Of a DNA stretch of 64,000 nt, positions 43,017 to 52,439 are shown piece by piece (the stretch's first letter is position 1; the number at the start of each line of letters is the position of its first letter). The translations under genes were made by a program, and so were the position numbers. Source of the stretch: Pseudorhodobacter antarcticus (GTDB lineage: Bacteria > Pseudomonadota > Alphaproteobacteria > Rhodobacterales > Rhodobacteraceae); the NCBI RefSeq assembly GCF_900110135.1, contig NZ_FOCO01000005.1, forward strand, positions 62,001 through 126,000. The letters are read 5' to 3'. The notes beneath the pieces are model-generated. The model had not been told where the DNA came from. It was given only the letters and a program-made list of their open reading frames with translations, and did no database searches.

Positions 43017-43594
43017 TCCTCTCGCCCTGCCGCCCGCCGTCGCCACCGCCGCAGGGCAAATCCTGTCAGCACCACAACGATCGCCACGGGAATGGCGATT
43101 TCGACCCATTCGGGGACGTTGATGTTTGTGAACAAGCGCCCGATCAGGTGTCCGGCTTGTTTGCCGACGAACACAAGGATGGTGGCCCAGATCAATCCGG
43201 CGATGGCGGTGAGGATGCCGTAGCGCAGCGGCGTGATGGCGGTGGCGGTGGCCAGCGCCACCGGGCCTGCGGTGCGCACGCCGGGCATGAAGCGGATGGC
43301 GAGGGCGAGGGCCATGGGATAGGCCACGAACATGTTGAAAAACCGCCATTTTCGCGCGGCCACGACTGCGCGTACCGTGCGGGGGTGGTCGCGGTAGCGG
43401 CGCGCGAGGTGATAGATGAGTTGGTCCGAACACCAGCCGCCGAATGCGCCGGCAAAGATCACGGGCCACAGCGGTAACAGCCCGCGCTGCACCAGCACGC
43501 CTGCGGTGACGACGGCGGCGTCGCCTTCAATAGCGGCGGTGCCGAACACGGCGAGGAGGCCAAAATTTGCAATGAGGTCTGTGGGGTCGAACAT
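43013..43594 (-). CDS. DedA-family membrane protein
   Basis: 193 residues with about five hydrophobic segments. DedA/SNARE-associated landmarks: AAIEGDAAVVTAGVLVQRG, GAFGGWCSDQLIYHLARR and FMPGVRTAGPVALATATAI, with Arg in RFMPGVR. Members are proposed lipid (undecaprenyl phosphate) transporters in the inner membrane. The stop region overlaps the Doc gene end. An unassigned spacer lies upstream. Confidence 0.85.
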   Translation of the reverse strand: MFDPTDLIANFGLLAVFGTAAIEGDAAVVTAGVLVQRGLLPLWPVIFAGAFGGWCSDQLIYHLARRYRDHPRTVRAVVAARKWRFFNMFVAYPMALALAIRFMPGVRTAGPVALATATAITPLRYGILTAIAGLIWATILVFVGKQAGHLIGRLFTNINVPEWVEIAIPVAIVVVLTGFALRRWRRRAAGRED

Positions 43595-44232
43595 GTGGGG
43601 CCTTTGGTTGCGCCCTTGTCAGATATGCGTTTGGGGGGCCGCTGCAAGGTGAATTTTGTGGCGGTGGCAAAAGTATATACGGTTGGGCTGGAGGGGGGGC
43701 AGGAGAGGGGGTTGGGTTGCCCCCACCCTACGCCATGCGGCACGGTCTGGTATCCGTTTGCGGTGTCGTGGCGGCGGTTGCGCAGGGTCTGGCGGGGTCG
43801 CCAGATATGCAAAGCGGGCGATAGGAGCGCGCAAGCCAAGATGGTTGGGGCCGCACCTGACCGGCCCCCTTGGGTTTTGCCCGGTGGCCCCTTCCCCCCT
43901 TCCACCGCGATGGCGATGTGCGCCCCGACCCATTGTTGTGTTTTGGGTCAACCATTAGGGGTCAGGCACCCCTTCAGCATTTTGCCGGGAGATTTTGCTG
44001 CAAAACCTTATGGTTACCTTAGGCGCGATTGTTTTGCATGTTCAAGCTGCGTCGGGGCGTGCGCGATCACAGCCTGATTGAGTCCGTCAGGCCACAGTTT
44101 TGCGCTATATCTGGGATGCGCGATAATCCGCTACCCAAGACCTGTGCGCGCCCCTATAGTTCTAGAGATAAGCAGGGGGGCCAACCCCCGCATATGAGGC
44201 AGTAGAATCAAGAAACGAGGGGGGACCAGCCT
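43595..44232. other. 638-bp spacer without a supported gene
   Basis: Between divergent DedA and nrdR. Several open frames of up to 160 codons occur but have atypical composition and no family similarity. Seen: a copy of the common CCCACCCTACGC-type intergenic repeat core (43720-43732), a perfect hairpin AGGGGT-CAGGC-ACCCCT (43957-43973), and CCTTATGGTTACCTTAGG (44010-44027), which resembles a degenerate CtrA half-site pair. It must hold the promoters of both genes. A small RNA cannot be excluded. Confidence 0.4.
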
Positions 44233-44700
44233 ATGCGCTGCCCATTCTGCGGGAATATTGACACGCAAGTGAAAGACAGCCGCCCGGCTGAGGACCATGT
44301 TTCCATTCGGCGTCGGCGGTTTTGCCCGGCGTGTGGGGGGCGGTTCACCACCTATGAACGGGTGCAGTTGCGCGATTTGGTTGTGATCAAAACCAACGGC
44401 AAGCGCGAGGATTTTGACCGTTCCAAGTTGGAACGATCGATCCGGATGGCGATGCAAAAGCGCCCAATTGATCCGGAACGGATTGACCAGATGATCAGCG
44501 GCATCGTGCGGCGGTTGGAAAGTCTGGGCGAGACGGACATCAATTCCAAGGTGATCGGTGAGATTGTCATGGAAAGTTTGGCGCGGATTGACACGGTGGC
44601 GTATGTGCGATTTGCCAGTGTTTACAAGAACTTCCAAGCGGCGGATGATTTCGACAAGTTCGTATCGGAACTGCGGCCGGTTGGCCCCACCGAAGAATGA
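44233..44700 (+). CDS. nrdR: Transcriptional repressor NrdR
   Basis: 155 residues, the family length. N-terminal zinc ribbon [16 protein letters not shown] ... [14 protein letters not shown], then the ATP-cone ([21 protein letters not shown]). It binds dATP/ATP and represses ribonucleotide reductase genes. It overlaps ribD by 4 bp, the widespread nrdR-ribD arrangement. Confidence 0.97.
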   Translation: MRCPFCGNIDTQVKDSRPAEDHVSIRRRRFCPACGGRFTTYERVQLRDLVVIKTNGKREDFDRSKLERSIRMAMQKRPIDPERIDQMISGIVRRLESLGETDINSKVIGEIVMESLARIDTVAYVRFASVYKNFQAADDFDKFVSELRPVGPTEE

Positions 44701-45791
44701 CCGAACACCATAGCGCCCATATGCGCCACGCGTTGCAGCTTGCAGCGCGTGGCCTTGGGCGTGTTTGGCCCAACCCGGCGGTGGGCTGTGTGTTGGTGCA
44801 AGGCGGGCGCATTGTGGGGCGCGGTTGGACGCAGCCCGGCGGGCGGCCCCATGCGGAGCGTATGGCGCTGGATCAAGCGGGGACATTGGCGCGGGGTGCT
44901 GCGGCCTATGTCACGTTGGAGCCTTGCGCGCATTTTGGGCAGACGCCGCCCTGTGCGGGTGCATTGATTGAAGCGGGTGTTTCACAGGTTTTTTATGCGT
45001 TGGGCGATCCGGATCCGCGTGTTTCGGGGCGCGGGCACGCGATGCTGGTTAAGGCGGGTGTGCGGGTTGAGGCGGGGCTGTGCGCCGAGGACGCGCGGGT
45101 TATGAACGCGGGGTTTTTGAAGCGGGTTTTGCACGGGTTGCCGATGGTGACGTTAAAGCTGGCGACCACGTTGGACGGGCGGATTGCCACGGGCACAGGG
45201 GAAAGCCGTTGGATTACGGGCGCGGACGCGCGGCGTGCGGTGCATGCGCTGCGCATGACGCATGACGCGGTGATGGTGGGGTCCGGGACCGCGCTGGCGG
45301 ATGACCCGGATTTGACGGTGCGCGATTTGGGCGCGGGTCATCAACCGTTGCGGGTGTTGGTGGATGGGGCGTTGCGCCATGCGCCGGACAGTCGGTTGGG
45401 GCGGACGGCGCGGGATAGCCCGGTTTGGGTGTTGCATGGGCCGGGCGCGCAGGCGGCGGCGTGGCAGGCCACGGGGGCGCGGTTGTTTGAGGTGCCTCGG
45501 CTGGACGCAGGATTGGATTTGCGCGCGGGGCTGGCGGCATTAGCGGCGGCGGGTGTGACGCGGGTGTTGTGCGAAGGCGGGGCAGGATTGGCTGCGGCAT
45601 TGCTGCGCGCGGGGCTGGTCGATGATGTGGTGATGTTTACAGCCGGAGCGATGATTGGCGCGGACGGTGTGGCGGCGTTGGGGCCGTTGGGGCTGGTTGC
45701 ATTGGCGGATGCGCCGCGATTGGCGTTGGTATCAAACGCCCGAGTGGGGGCGGATGTGATGACGCATTGGCGCTTTGCGCGCGCGGATTGA
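44697..45791 (+). CDS. ribD: Bifunctional riboflavin biosynthesis deaminase/reductase
   Basis: 364 residues. Deaminase domain: zinc ligands in [12 protein letters not shown] (HAE) and [16 protein letters not shown] (two Cys); reductase domain from about residue 148 ([40 protein letters not shown]). It carries out the second and third steps of riboflavin synthesis from the GTP-derived pyrimidine. No FMN riboswitch is visible upstream because it is driven with nrdR. Confidence 0.95.
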   Translation: MTEHHSAHMRHALQLAARGLGRVWPNPAVGCVLVQGGRIVGRGWTQPGGRPHAERMALDQAGTLARGAAAYVTLEPCAHFGQTPPCAGALIEAGVSQVFYALGDPDPRVSGRGHAMLVKAGVRVEAGLCAEDARVMNAGFLKRVLHGLPMVTLKLATTLDGRIATGTGESRWITGADARRAVHALRMTHDAVMVGSGTALADDPDLTVRDLGAGHQPLRVLVDGALRHAPDSRLGRTARDSPVWVLHGPGAQAAAWQATGARLFEVPRLDAGLDLRAGLAALAAAGVTRVLCEGGAGLAAALLRAGLVDDVVMFTAGAMIGADGVAALGPLGLVALADAPRLALVSNARVGADVMTHWRFARAD

Positions 45792-45888
45792 TGCGCTAAT
45801 TTGAAGGCTGGCGCGAGTCCTTTATCCCCCCTTCTGTCGCGTTACTGTGTTCCCGATCCACCGAAGGGGGTGGTGCAAAGGGGATAGT

Positions 45889-47223
45889 ATGTCTGAAATC
45901 CTGATTGGAAATGCGGACCATTTGGTGACGATGGACGGCGCGCGGCGCGAGCTGGCGGGGGCGGACATGCGCCTGCGCGGTGGCGTGATTGTTGAAATTG
46001 GCGCGGGGTTGGTGAGCGCTGGCGAGGTGATTGACGCGCGCGGCTGCGTGGTGACGCCGGGGTTGGTGAACACGCATCATCATTTGTACCAAACCCTGAC
46101 GCGGGCGGTGCCGGGGGGGCAGGATGCGCTGCTGTTTGGCTGGCTGAAAACGCTGTACCCGATTTGGGCGCGGTTTGGGCCGGAGGAGATCTTTGTTTCG
46201 GCGCAAGTGGGGTTGGCGGAGTTGGCGCTGACGGGGTGTTCGATGACGTCGGACCATTTGTACATGTACCCCAATGGCGCGCGGTTGGATGACACGATTG
46301 CGGCGGCGGGCGAGGTGGGCTTGCGGTTTCACCCCACGCGGGGCGCGATGAGCATTGGCGAAAGCGATGGTGGCCTGCCGCCCGATGCGCTGGTGGAGCG
46401 TGAGGCGGCGATACTGGAAGATTGTATTCGCGTGGTGGACCGGTTCCACGATGCGCGGGCGGGGTCGATGCTGCGGGTGGGGATTGCGCCGTGTTCGCCG
46501 TTTTCAGTATCGCGCGAATTGATGCGGGATGCGGCGATTTTGGCGCGCGACAAGGGCGTGATGCTGCACACGCATTTGGCGGAAAATGACGAGGATGTGG
46601 CGTATTCCTTGGCGAAATTTGGATGCAGGCCGGGGGAATATGCCGAAGGGTTGGGCTGGGCGGGGGAGGATGTGTGGCACGCGCATTGCGTGAAATTGGA
46701 CAGCGCCGAGATTGATTTGTTTGCGCGCACGGGGACGGGGGTGGCGCATTGCCCGTGTTCGAATTGTAGGCTTGGGTCCGGGATTGCGCCGGTGCGCGCG
46801 ATGCGGGATGCTGGGGTGAAAGTTGGCCTTGGGGTGGATGGGTCCGCCAGCAATGATGCGGGGAATTTGGTGGCCGAGGCGCGGCAAGCGATGTTGTTGC
46901 AGCGCGTGTCGCGCGGGGCGGATGCGATGAGCGCGCGTGAGGCGCTGGAGATTGCAACGCTGGGCGGGGCGCGGGTGTTGGGGCGGCATGATTGCGGCAG
47001 TTTGGAGGTGGGCAAACGAGCGGATATTGCGATTTGGGATGTGTCCGGGGTGGAGGCGGCGGGGTCGTGGGACCGGGTGGCGTTTTTGCTGGCAGGCCCG
47101 ATGCGGGTGCGCGATTTGATTGTGGAGGGGCGCGTGGTGGTGCGCCACGGCAAGCTGGTGACGGTGGATTTGGCGGCGGTTGTGGCGCGGCAGAATGTGT
47201 TGGCGGCGCGGTTGATGGAATAG
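45889..47223 (+). CDS. 8-oxoguanine deaminase-type amidohydrolase
   Basis: 444 residues from the ATG at 45889 (AAAGGGG upstream). TrzN/AtzA-like amidohydrolase: GLVNTHHHLYQTLTRAVPGG (metal His pair), HTHLAEN, WHAHCVKL, and VGLGVDGSASNDAGNL (metal Asp). These elements, the HHHLYQTLTRA stretch above all, match bacterial 8-oxoguanine deaminases (converting to urate). Related activities on other aminopurines/triazines cannot be excluded. About 500 bp away is guanine deaminase, so the pair suggests purine base catabolism. Confidence 0.84.
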   Translation: MSEILIGNADHLVTMDGARRELAGADMRLRGGVIVEIGAGLVSAGEVIDARGCVVTPGLVNTHHHLYQTLTRAVPGGQDALLFGWLKTLYPIWARFGPEEIFVSAQVGLAELALTGCSMTSDHLYMYPNGARLDDTIAAAGEVGLRFHPTRGAMSIGESDGGLPPDALVEREAAILEDCIRVVDRFHDARAGSMLRVGIAPCSPFSVSRELMRDAAILARDKGVMLHTHLAENDEDVAYSLAKFGCRPGEYAEGLGWAGEDVWHAHCVKLDSAEIDLFARTGTGVAHCPCSNCRLGSGIAPVRAMRDAGVKVGLGVDGSASNDAGNLVAEARQAMLLQRVSRGADAMSAREALEIATLGGARVLGRHDCGSLEVGKRADIAIWDVSGVEAAGSWDRVAFLLAGPMRVRDLIVEGRVVVRHGKLVTVDLAAVVARQNVLAARLME

Positions 47224-47281
47224 GGGTTGCGGGCGCGGGGGCGTTTGGGCAGGAAGGATAGGAACAATTTAGGAGCGTGCG

Positions 47282-47602
47282 ATGACCCATGATTACAAGG
47301 CCCAAGAGGCTGAAACCATTGAAACCTTTGCGGAAATTAGCAAGATTGACAGCTTGCCAAAGCAGGCGGTTGTGAACTTTTTGTTCTTGGCCGAGGAGGT
47401 GGATGCGCCGTTTGAGGCGGCGGCAGCGGCACTGACGGCGGCGGGGTTTGTGACGCATATTGACGTTGAGGGCGAGACGGTGGAGGCGCGGACGGGGGAG
47501 ATGGAAATCTCGGCCGCGGCGATTTGGGGAGTGGAGCGTAAGGCGACCGAAGTGGCGTTGAAATTTGGCTTTGACCCGGATGGGTGGGAGTTGGTGGAGT
47601 AA
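47282..47602 (+). CDS. rraB: RraB-like ribonuclease E inhibitor
   Basis: 106 residues. Acidic, two-layer alpha/beta pattern, ending ALKFGFDPDGWELVE, comparable to the GxxYDGWE end of RraB. RraB binds RNase E and alters its substrate choice in enterobacteria; in alphaproteobacteria this is inferred. It stands alone between the 8-oxoguanine deaminase and the guaD 3' element, with AGGAG just upstream. Confidence 0.7.
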   Translation: MTHDYKAQEAETIETFAEISKIDSLPKQAVVNFLFLAEEVDAPFEAAAAALTAAGFVTHIDVEGETVEARTGEMEISAAAIWGVERKATEVALKFGFDPDGWELVE

Positions 47603-47635
47603 GATTTTAAGGCGCGCTGCCGGCTGGTAGACGTA

Positions 47636-47727
47636 AGGGAGGGGGCGCTGCCCCCCTCGGCCCCGACTTTTACAGTGCAAAAGACGGGGCCGCCCCCGGG
47701 ATATTTCAAAACAGGTAAAGTGTGGGG
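47636..47727 (-). terminator. Double-hairpin 3'-end element between rraB and guaD
   Basis: Inverted repeats at 47639-47658 (GAGGGGGC/GCCCCCCTC) and CGGCCCCG (47658-47665) with CGGGGCCG (47685-47692), then CCCCCGGGATATTTCAAAACAGG. Read on the minus strand it directly follows guaD and matches the group of 3'-end repeats also seen at 4307 and 38162. It can stop both converging genes. Confidence 0.6.
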
Positions 47728-49008
47728 TTAGGCGCGGGTTCCGGCGATGTAGACGGCTTTTATGGCGCGGTCGTCGCCCATCATGATAGTGGGGAACACC
47801 GACTGCCAGATGGTTTGCGCGCGGCGCGTGGCCTGTTCGATGCCGGGGGTGGAGCCGAGGTCGATCACGACCAGATCCGCCTCCATCCCTTTGGCGATGT
47901 TGCCGATTTTGGTGTTGGCGTGCAGCGCGCGGGCGGAACCCATGGTTGCCAGCCACCACAGTTGCGCGGGGTGCAGCGAGACGCCGCGCAGTTGGCCCAC
48001 TTCATAAGCGGCGGCCATGGTGCGCAGCATGGAAAAGGACGAGCCGCCGCCCGTGTCGGTGGCAAGGCCCACGCGCAACCCGCGTGCGATTGTGCCTTGC
48101 ATATCAAACAGGCCGGAGCCGATGAAGCTGTTGGAGGTGGGGCAGTGGATGAGGGAGGCGCCCATTTCGGTGAGGCGGTCGATTTCGCGGGGTTCAAGGT
48201 GAATGGCGTGGCCGTAAAGGCCGCCCATGCCCAGGAGGCCGTGGGATTCGTAAGTGTCGAGGTAGTCGCGGGCGGTGGGGTAGAGGGTTTTGACCCATGC
48301 GATCTCATCCAATTGTTCGGAGAGGTGGGTTTGCATCAGGCAGGATTGGTTTTCGGACCACAGGGCACCCAAGGCGGCGAGTTGATCGGGGGTGGAGGTG
48401 GGGGAAAAACGCGGGGTGATGACGTAGGACAGGCGGTCCTGGCCGTGCCATTTTTGCAAAAGGCGCTTACTGTCATCATAGGCTGATTTGGCAGTGTCTT
48501 GTAGGCCCGCAGGCGCGTTGCGGTCCATGCAGGTTTTCCCCGCATAAGCGCGCAGGCCACGGGTTTGGGCAGCGGTGAAGAACGCATCGACGCTTTCGGG
48601 GTGGATGGTGGCGTAAGAGCAGACGGTGGTGGTGCCGTGCGACAGCGTCAGATCGAAATAGCGGTTCGCGATTTCCGCAGCATAGGCGGGATCGGCAAAG
48701 CGAATTTCCTCGGGGAAAGTATAGGTGTTGAGCCAGTCGATGAGGCGTTTGCCCCAAGAGGCGATGATCGCGGTTTGCGGGTAATGCACATGGGCATCGA
48801 CAAAACCGGGGGAAATAAGGGCGCGGCCGTAATCGGTCACGGTGGCTTGGGGGTATTGCGCACGCAAGGTGTCGGCGTTTCCGGTGGCGACGATTTCACC
48901 GCCCAGCATCACCACGCCGCCCGATGTGTTGATTTGTACCGCGTCCGGGCCCAGCACAAACGGGTCGCCGTGATAGCTGAGGACCTGCCCCAAAATCAAT
49001 TCTGCCAT
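47728..49008 (-). CDS. guaD: Guanine deaminase
   Basis: 426 residues; GGGGGAAACC before the ATG. Amidohydrolase motifs: ISPGFVDAHVHYPQ (metal His pair), MQTHLSEQ, YGHAIHLE and LATDTGGGSSFSML (metal Asp). These match GuaD, which converts guanine to xanthine. Convergent with rraB. Confidence 0.92.
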   Translation of the reverse strand: MAELILGQVLSYHGDPFVLGPDAVQINTSGGVVMLGGEIVATGNADTLRAQYPQATVTDYGRALISPGFVDAHVHYPQTAIIASWGKRLIDWLNTYTFPEEIRFADPAYAAEIANRYFDLTLSHGTTTVCSYATIHPESVDAFFTAAQTRGLRAYAGKTCMDRNAPAGLQDTAKSAYDDSKRLLQKWHGQDRLSYVITPRFSPTSTPDQLAALGALWSENQSCLMQTHLSEQLDEIAWVKTLYPTARDYLDTYESHGLLGMGGLYGHAIHLEPREIDRLTEMGASLIHCPTSNSFIGSGLFDMQGTIARGLRVGLATDTGGGSSFSMLRTMAAAYEVGQLRGVSLHPAQLWWLATMGSARALHANTKIGNIAKGMEADLVVIDLGSTPGIEQATRRAQTIWQSVFPTIMMGDDRAIKAVYIAGTRA

Positions 49009-49152
49009 GGTTTCCCCCTGATGGTTTCGCCTGCCGTTGCGCGCGTTTCGCGCAACTTAACCGCTTTGTGGGGCCGCGTAAATTTCCCAGTCGCCTCTGT
49101 TTCTTTGAAGCTGTTTATCCTAAGGTCGGGGTAATCGTTTTTGGGGGGGCAT

Positions 49153-50523
49153 ATGGCCGAGGACATGGCAGACATTATTGAGGATGTGCTGGATGCCCGC
49201 CGGGTGGAGGCCATTCAGGACGCGGTGGATGCGCAAGATGCGCAGCGGTTGGACAGCTTGCTGGACCCGCTGCACGCTGCTGATATTGCTGACCTTTTGG
49301 AACAAATCAGCCCCACGGTGCGGCGCGAATTGCTGCGGCTTTGGCCCGAGGGGATTGATGGCGACATCCTGTCCGAATTGGAGGAGGGGATTCGCGAGGA
49401 GGTGATCGAGAGCCTGTCGCCGGATGTGTTGGCCGAGGCGGTGCGCACGCTGGACACCGATGATGTGGTCGACATTTTGGAAGATATGGAGGCGGCGGAC
49501 CAAGACCGCCTGCTGGGGGCGCTGGACAAGGCCGACCGGGTCGCGGTGGAGCAAGCGCTGGCCTATCCCGAATATTCGGCGGGGCGTTTGATGCAGCGCG
49601 AGGTCGTGGTGGCCCCCGAAGACTGGAATGTGGGCCAAGCCATTGATTACATGCGATCTGTGGAGACATTGCCCGACCAGTTTTACCATGTGATTTTGGT
49701 GGACCCGCGCATGAAACCGCGCGGCTATGTCACCTTGGGGCGGGTGTTGTCATCGCGCCGGGACGTGTTGTTGCACGACATTGTGGAGGATAGTTTTCGC
49801 ACGATTGAGGCGCATGAGCCGGAGGCGGATGTTGCCTATATCTTTAACCATTATCACTTGATTTCCTGCGCTGTGGTTGATGCCCATGATCGTTTGGTGG
49901 GCGTGATCACTATTGATGACGCGATGAATGTGCTGGACGAGGAGCATGAGGAGGACATGCTGCGGATGGCGGGCGTAGATGACGAGGCAAGCCTGTCGGA
50001 CACGGTGATTGAGGCGGCAAAGGGCCGGGCGGTGTGGTTGTTTGTGAACTTGTTGACGGCGATTTTGGCGTCCTTGGTGATTTCGGCCTTTGCCGAGACG
50101 ATCAACCAGATGGTGGCGCTGGCCGTGTTGATGCCGATTGTGGCGTCGATGGGGGGCAATGCGGGCACGCAGACGATGACGGTGGCGGTGCGCGCGCTGG
50201 CCACGCGGGATTTGACATCGCAAAACGCGCTGCGGGTGATTTGGCGTGAGGCGGCGGTGGGGGCGATCAACGGGTGCATTTTTGGCTTATTGATGGCGTT
50301 GATTGCGGGCTGGTGGTTTGGCATCCCCATGTTGGCGGTGGTGATTGGGGTGGCGATGGTGCTGACCCACATCGCGGCAGCGGCGGGGGGGATTTTGATC
50401 CCAATGGGGTTGCAGCGGTTTGGGGTGGACCCGGCGCTGGCATCGGGGCCGTTTGTGACCACGGTGACGGATGTGGTTGGATTTTTTGCCTTTTTGGGGC
50501 TGGCATCATGGGCATTGCTGTGA
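49153..50523 (+). CDS. mgtE: Magnesium transporter MgtE
   Basis: 456 residues from the ATG at 49153. N-terminal helical MgtE_N domain (about 20-125, DIADLLEQI, ILEDMEAADQDRLLGAL), two CBS domains (about 130-255, EYSAGRLMQREV, VVDAHDRLVGVITIDDAM) and five transmembrane helices including the pore motif PIVASMGGNAGTQTM. The Mg-gated CBS/N domains sense magnesium. Its end overlaps the cyclo-ligase by 16 bp. Confidence 0.95.
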   Translation: MAEDMADIIEDVLDARRVEAIQDAVDAQDAQRLDSLLDPLHAADIADLLEQISPTVRRELLRLWPEGIDGDILSELEEGIREEVIESLSPDVLAEAVRTLDTDDVVDILEDMEAADQDRLLGALDKADRVAVEQALAYPEYSAGRLMQREVVVAPEDWNVGQAIDYMRSVETLPDQFYHVILVDPRMKPRGYVTLGRVLSSRRDVLLHDIVEDSFRTIEAHEPEADVAYIFNHYHLISCAVVDAHDRLVGVITIDDAMNVLDEEHEEDMLRMAGVDDEASLSDTVIEAAKGRAVWLFVNLLTAILASLVISAFAETINQMVALAVLMPIVASMGGNAGTQTMTVAVRALATRDLTSQNALRVIWREAAVGAINGCIFGLLMALIAGWWFGIPMLAVVIGVAMVLTHIAAAAGGILIPMGLQRFGVDPALASGPFVTTVTDVVGFFAFLGLASWALL

Positions 50524-51053
50524 AGGCTGCGGCGCGGGCGGCAGGGTTTGTGGCGCGCAAGGCGGCGTTTGCAGCGGGGCAGGGGCAGGCCGCCGAGATT
50601 TTGGCAGATTATCTGGCGCAGTTTGGCGATGCCGTTTTAGCTGGCTATATGCCGATGCGCACGGAAATTGACCCGTTGGCGGCGATGGCGGCGCATCCGG
50701 GTGTGGTGGGGGTTCCGGTGATTGTGGGGGCAGGCCACGCATTGCGGTTTCGCGAATGGTCGCCGGGCTGCGCGATGGTGGCGGGGGAATTTGGCGCGCT
50801 GGTGCCCGAAGGTGGCGCGTGGGTGGTGCCGCAGGTGGTGATTGTGCCCTTGGTCGCGTTTGACGTGCGGGGATACCGCCTTGGCTATGGCGGCGGGTTT
50901 TACGACCGCACGCTGGAGGGGTTGCGCGCGCGCGGCCCGGTGGTGGCGGTTGGATTTGCGTTTGCAGGCCAAGAGATGGCGGACGTGCCGATTGACGCCA
51001 CGGACCAGCGGCTGGACGTGATTGTGACAGAGCGCGGGCTGAGGACGTTTTAA
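50508..51053 (+). CDS. 5-formyltetrahydrofolate cyclo-ligase
   Basis: 181 residues from the ATG at 50508, inside the mgtE end. Family motifs: ATP-site RKAAFAAG start, YMPMRTEIDPLAAM, VPLVAFDVRGYRLGYGGGFYDRTLE and DQRLDVIVTERG. It recycles 5-formyl-THF to 5,10-methenyl-THF, in line with the one-carbon supply from sarcosine elsewhere in the window. It converges with the AAA ATPase gene, with 3 bp between stops. Confidence 0.9.
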   Translation: MGIAVKAAARAAGFVARKAAFAAGQGQAAEILADYLAQFGDAVLAGYMPMRTEIDPLAAMAAHPGVVGVPVIVGAGHALRFREWSPGCAMVAGEFGALVPEGGAWVVPQVVIVPLVAFDVRGYRLGYGGGFYDRTLEGLRARGPVVAVGFAFAGQEMADVPIDATDQRLDVIVTERGLRTF

Positions 51054-51056
51054 GCG

Positions 51057-52373
51057 TTAATGCGCAATCGATTCCTGCTTCACGAACATGTTGCCCCATG
51101 CGCGGTCGATCAGGTCGGGCGTCATGTGATAGGGCGTGTTTTCGAAATCGCAGACCGCGATGATCTGTTCGATCAGGAATTTGGGCATGTAATTGGCATA
51201 GGTGTTTTGGATGGTAGGGAATTTCACCTTCATCAGATGCACTAAAGCGCGTTCATCCAGCGGCATTTTTTTCGCCCGTGCGACCATTGCAAAAATTTTT
51301 AGGAAATTCTCCTGATCGGGGCCGTCGATTTTGATTTTGAAAAAGATACGGCGCAGGGCCGCGCCGTCAAAAATCTCATTCGGGTGGAAGTTGGTGGAGA
51401 AGATCACGAGCGTGTCAAAGGGCACGGTGAATTTTTCGCCAGACTGCAGGGCGAGGATATCCTTTGCCTCCTCCAAGGGCACAATCCAGCGGTTGACCAG
51501 TTTTTGCGGCGGTTCGGCCTGTCGGCCAAGGTCGTCGACGATGAAAATGCCGCCGGTGGATTTAAGCTGCAACGGGGCCTGATAGGTGCGCGCGACCGGG
51601 TTGTAGGTAAGGTCGAGCATATCAAGGCTAAGTTCGCCGCCAGTGATCACGGTGGGGCGTTCGCAATAGACATAGCGGTTGTCAAACCGGTTGGAGGTGC
51701 GGCGCAGGGAATTGGGGTCGTCTGTCGCCTCCTCGGCCGCTGAATGGACGATGGGATCGTAGACGGTGATGACCTGACCTGCGTATTCCAGCGCGCGGGG
51801 AACATAGATTTTATCGCCCATCGCATCGCGGATACCGTTGGAAATACTGGATTTTCCATTGCCCGGTGGTCCGTACATCAAGATGGATCGGCCCGAGGTG
51901 ATGGCGGGGCCAAGGTTGCCCAACAGATCGGGCGGCAGGATAAGGTGGCCCATCGCCCCGATAAGCTGTTCGCGGGTCAAACGGATATCGCGCACGGATT
52001 GGCGTTTGACCTGCACGCGGTAATCATCCAGCGGGATGGGCATGGCGCCGTAATATTCGGACTGTGCAAGGGCATCAAGCGCGCGGGATTTCCCGGCTTC
52101 GGTTAACTGATAGCCCATTTCATTGCTGGAGGTGGCGTGCATGGTGCCCGTCGCCTCTAGCAGCTTTTGGCCGCGTGCAAGGTCGATGAGTTCTTGGGTC
52201 AAGATCACGGGCAGGCAGATGGCGCGGGCGACGCTGGAGGTGATGTCGAGGTTGGTGCGGAACATGGTTTTCAGCAAAATGTCGCGCATCATGACCATCG
52301 AGATGCCCACCTCGGCCAAGGATTTTGGCGCGGGGGGGGGCAGGACGTTGGGGGTGGTGGTTTGCACGTTCAT
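51057..52373 (-). CDS. AAA-type ATPase, last gene of the tad operon
   Basis: 438 residues from the ATG at 52373. Walker A LMYGPPGNGKSS, Walker B-like FIVDDLG, sensor TLVIFSTNF and an Arg-finger region LRRIFFKIKI. The N-terminal third is helical with no recognised domain. The family (predicted ATPases seen beside prepilin peptidase genes in Rhodobacteraceae) has no known role. It follows the prepilin peptidase by 66 bp on the same strand, so a pilus-assembly or regulatory task is plausible but inferred. Confidence 0.75.
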   Translation of the reverse strand: MNVQTTTPNVLPPPAPKSLAEVGISMVMMRDILLKTMFRTNLDITSSVARAICLPVILTQELIDLARGQKLLEATGTMHATSSNEMGYQLTEAGKSRALDALAQSEYYGAMPIPLDDYRVQVKRQSVRDIRLTREQLIGAMGHLILPPDLLGNLGPAITSGRSILMYGPPGNGKSSISNGIRDAMGDKIYVPRALEYAGQVITVYDPIVHSAAEEATDDPNSLRRTSNRFDNRYVYCERPTVITGGELSLDMLDLTYNPVARTYQAPLQLKSTGGIFIVDDLGRQAEPPQKLVNRWIVPLEEAKDILALQSGEKFTVPFDTLVIFSTNFHPNEIFDGAALRRIFFKIKIDGPDQENFLKIFAMVARAKKMPLDERALVHLMKVKFPTIQNTYANYMPKFLIEQIIAVCDFENTPYHMTPDLIDRAWGNMFVKQESIAH

Positions 52374-52439
52374 CAAGGGCACCTGTTGGGTTGGGTCGCG
52401 GCAACTGTGCCTGCACGGCGTTGCGATTTGGTGAAGAGA

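Noticed and set aside
43595-44077. 160-codon plus frame before nrdR
   Set aside because: No family similarity, odd Trp/Cys/Arg composition and no good ribosome site; treated as spacer.
44100-44232. Possible FMN or B12 riboswitch before nrdR-ribD
   Set aside because: Conserved riboswitch boxes are not present; ribD is driven with nrdR.
45842-47959. Very long open frame (705 codons) on the minus strand
   Set aside because: It lies antisense to the 8-oxoguanine deaminase and rraB genes, has Pro/His/Arg-heavy composition and no motif; typical GC-rich shadow frame.
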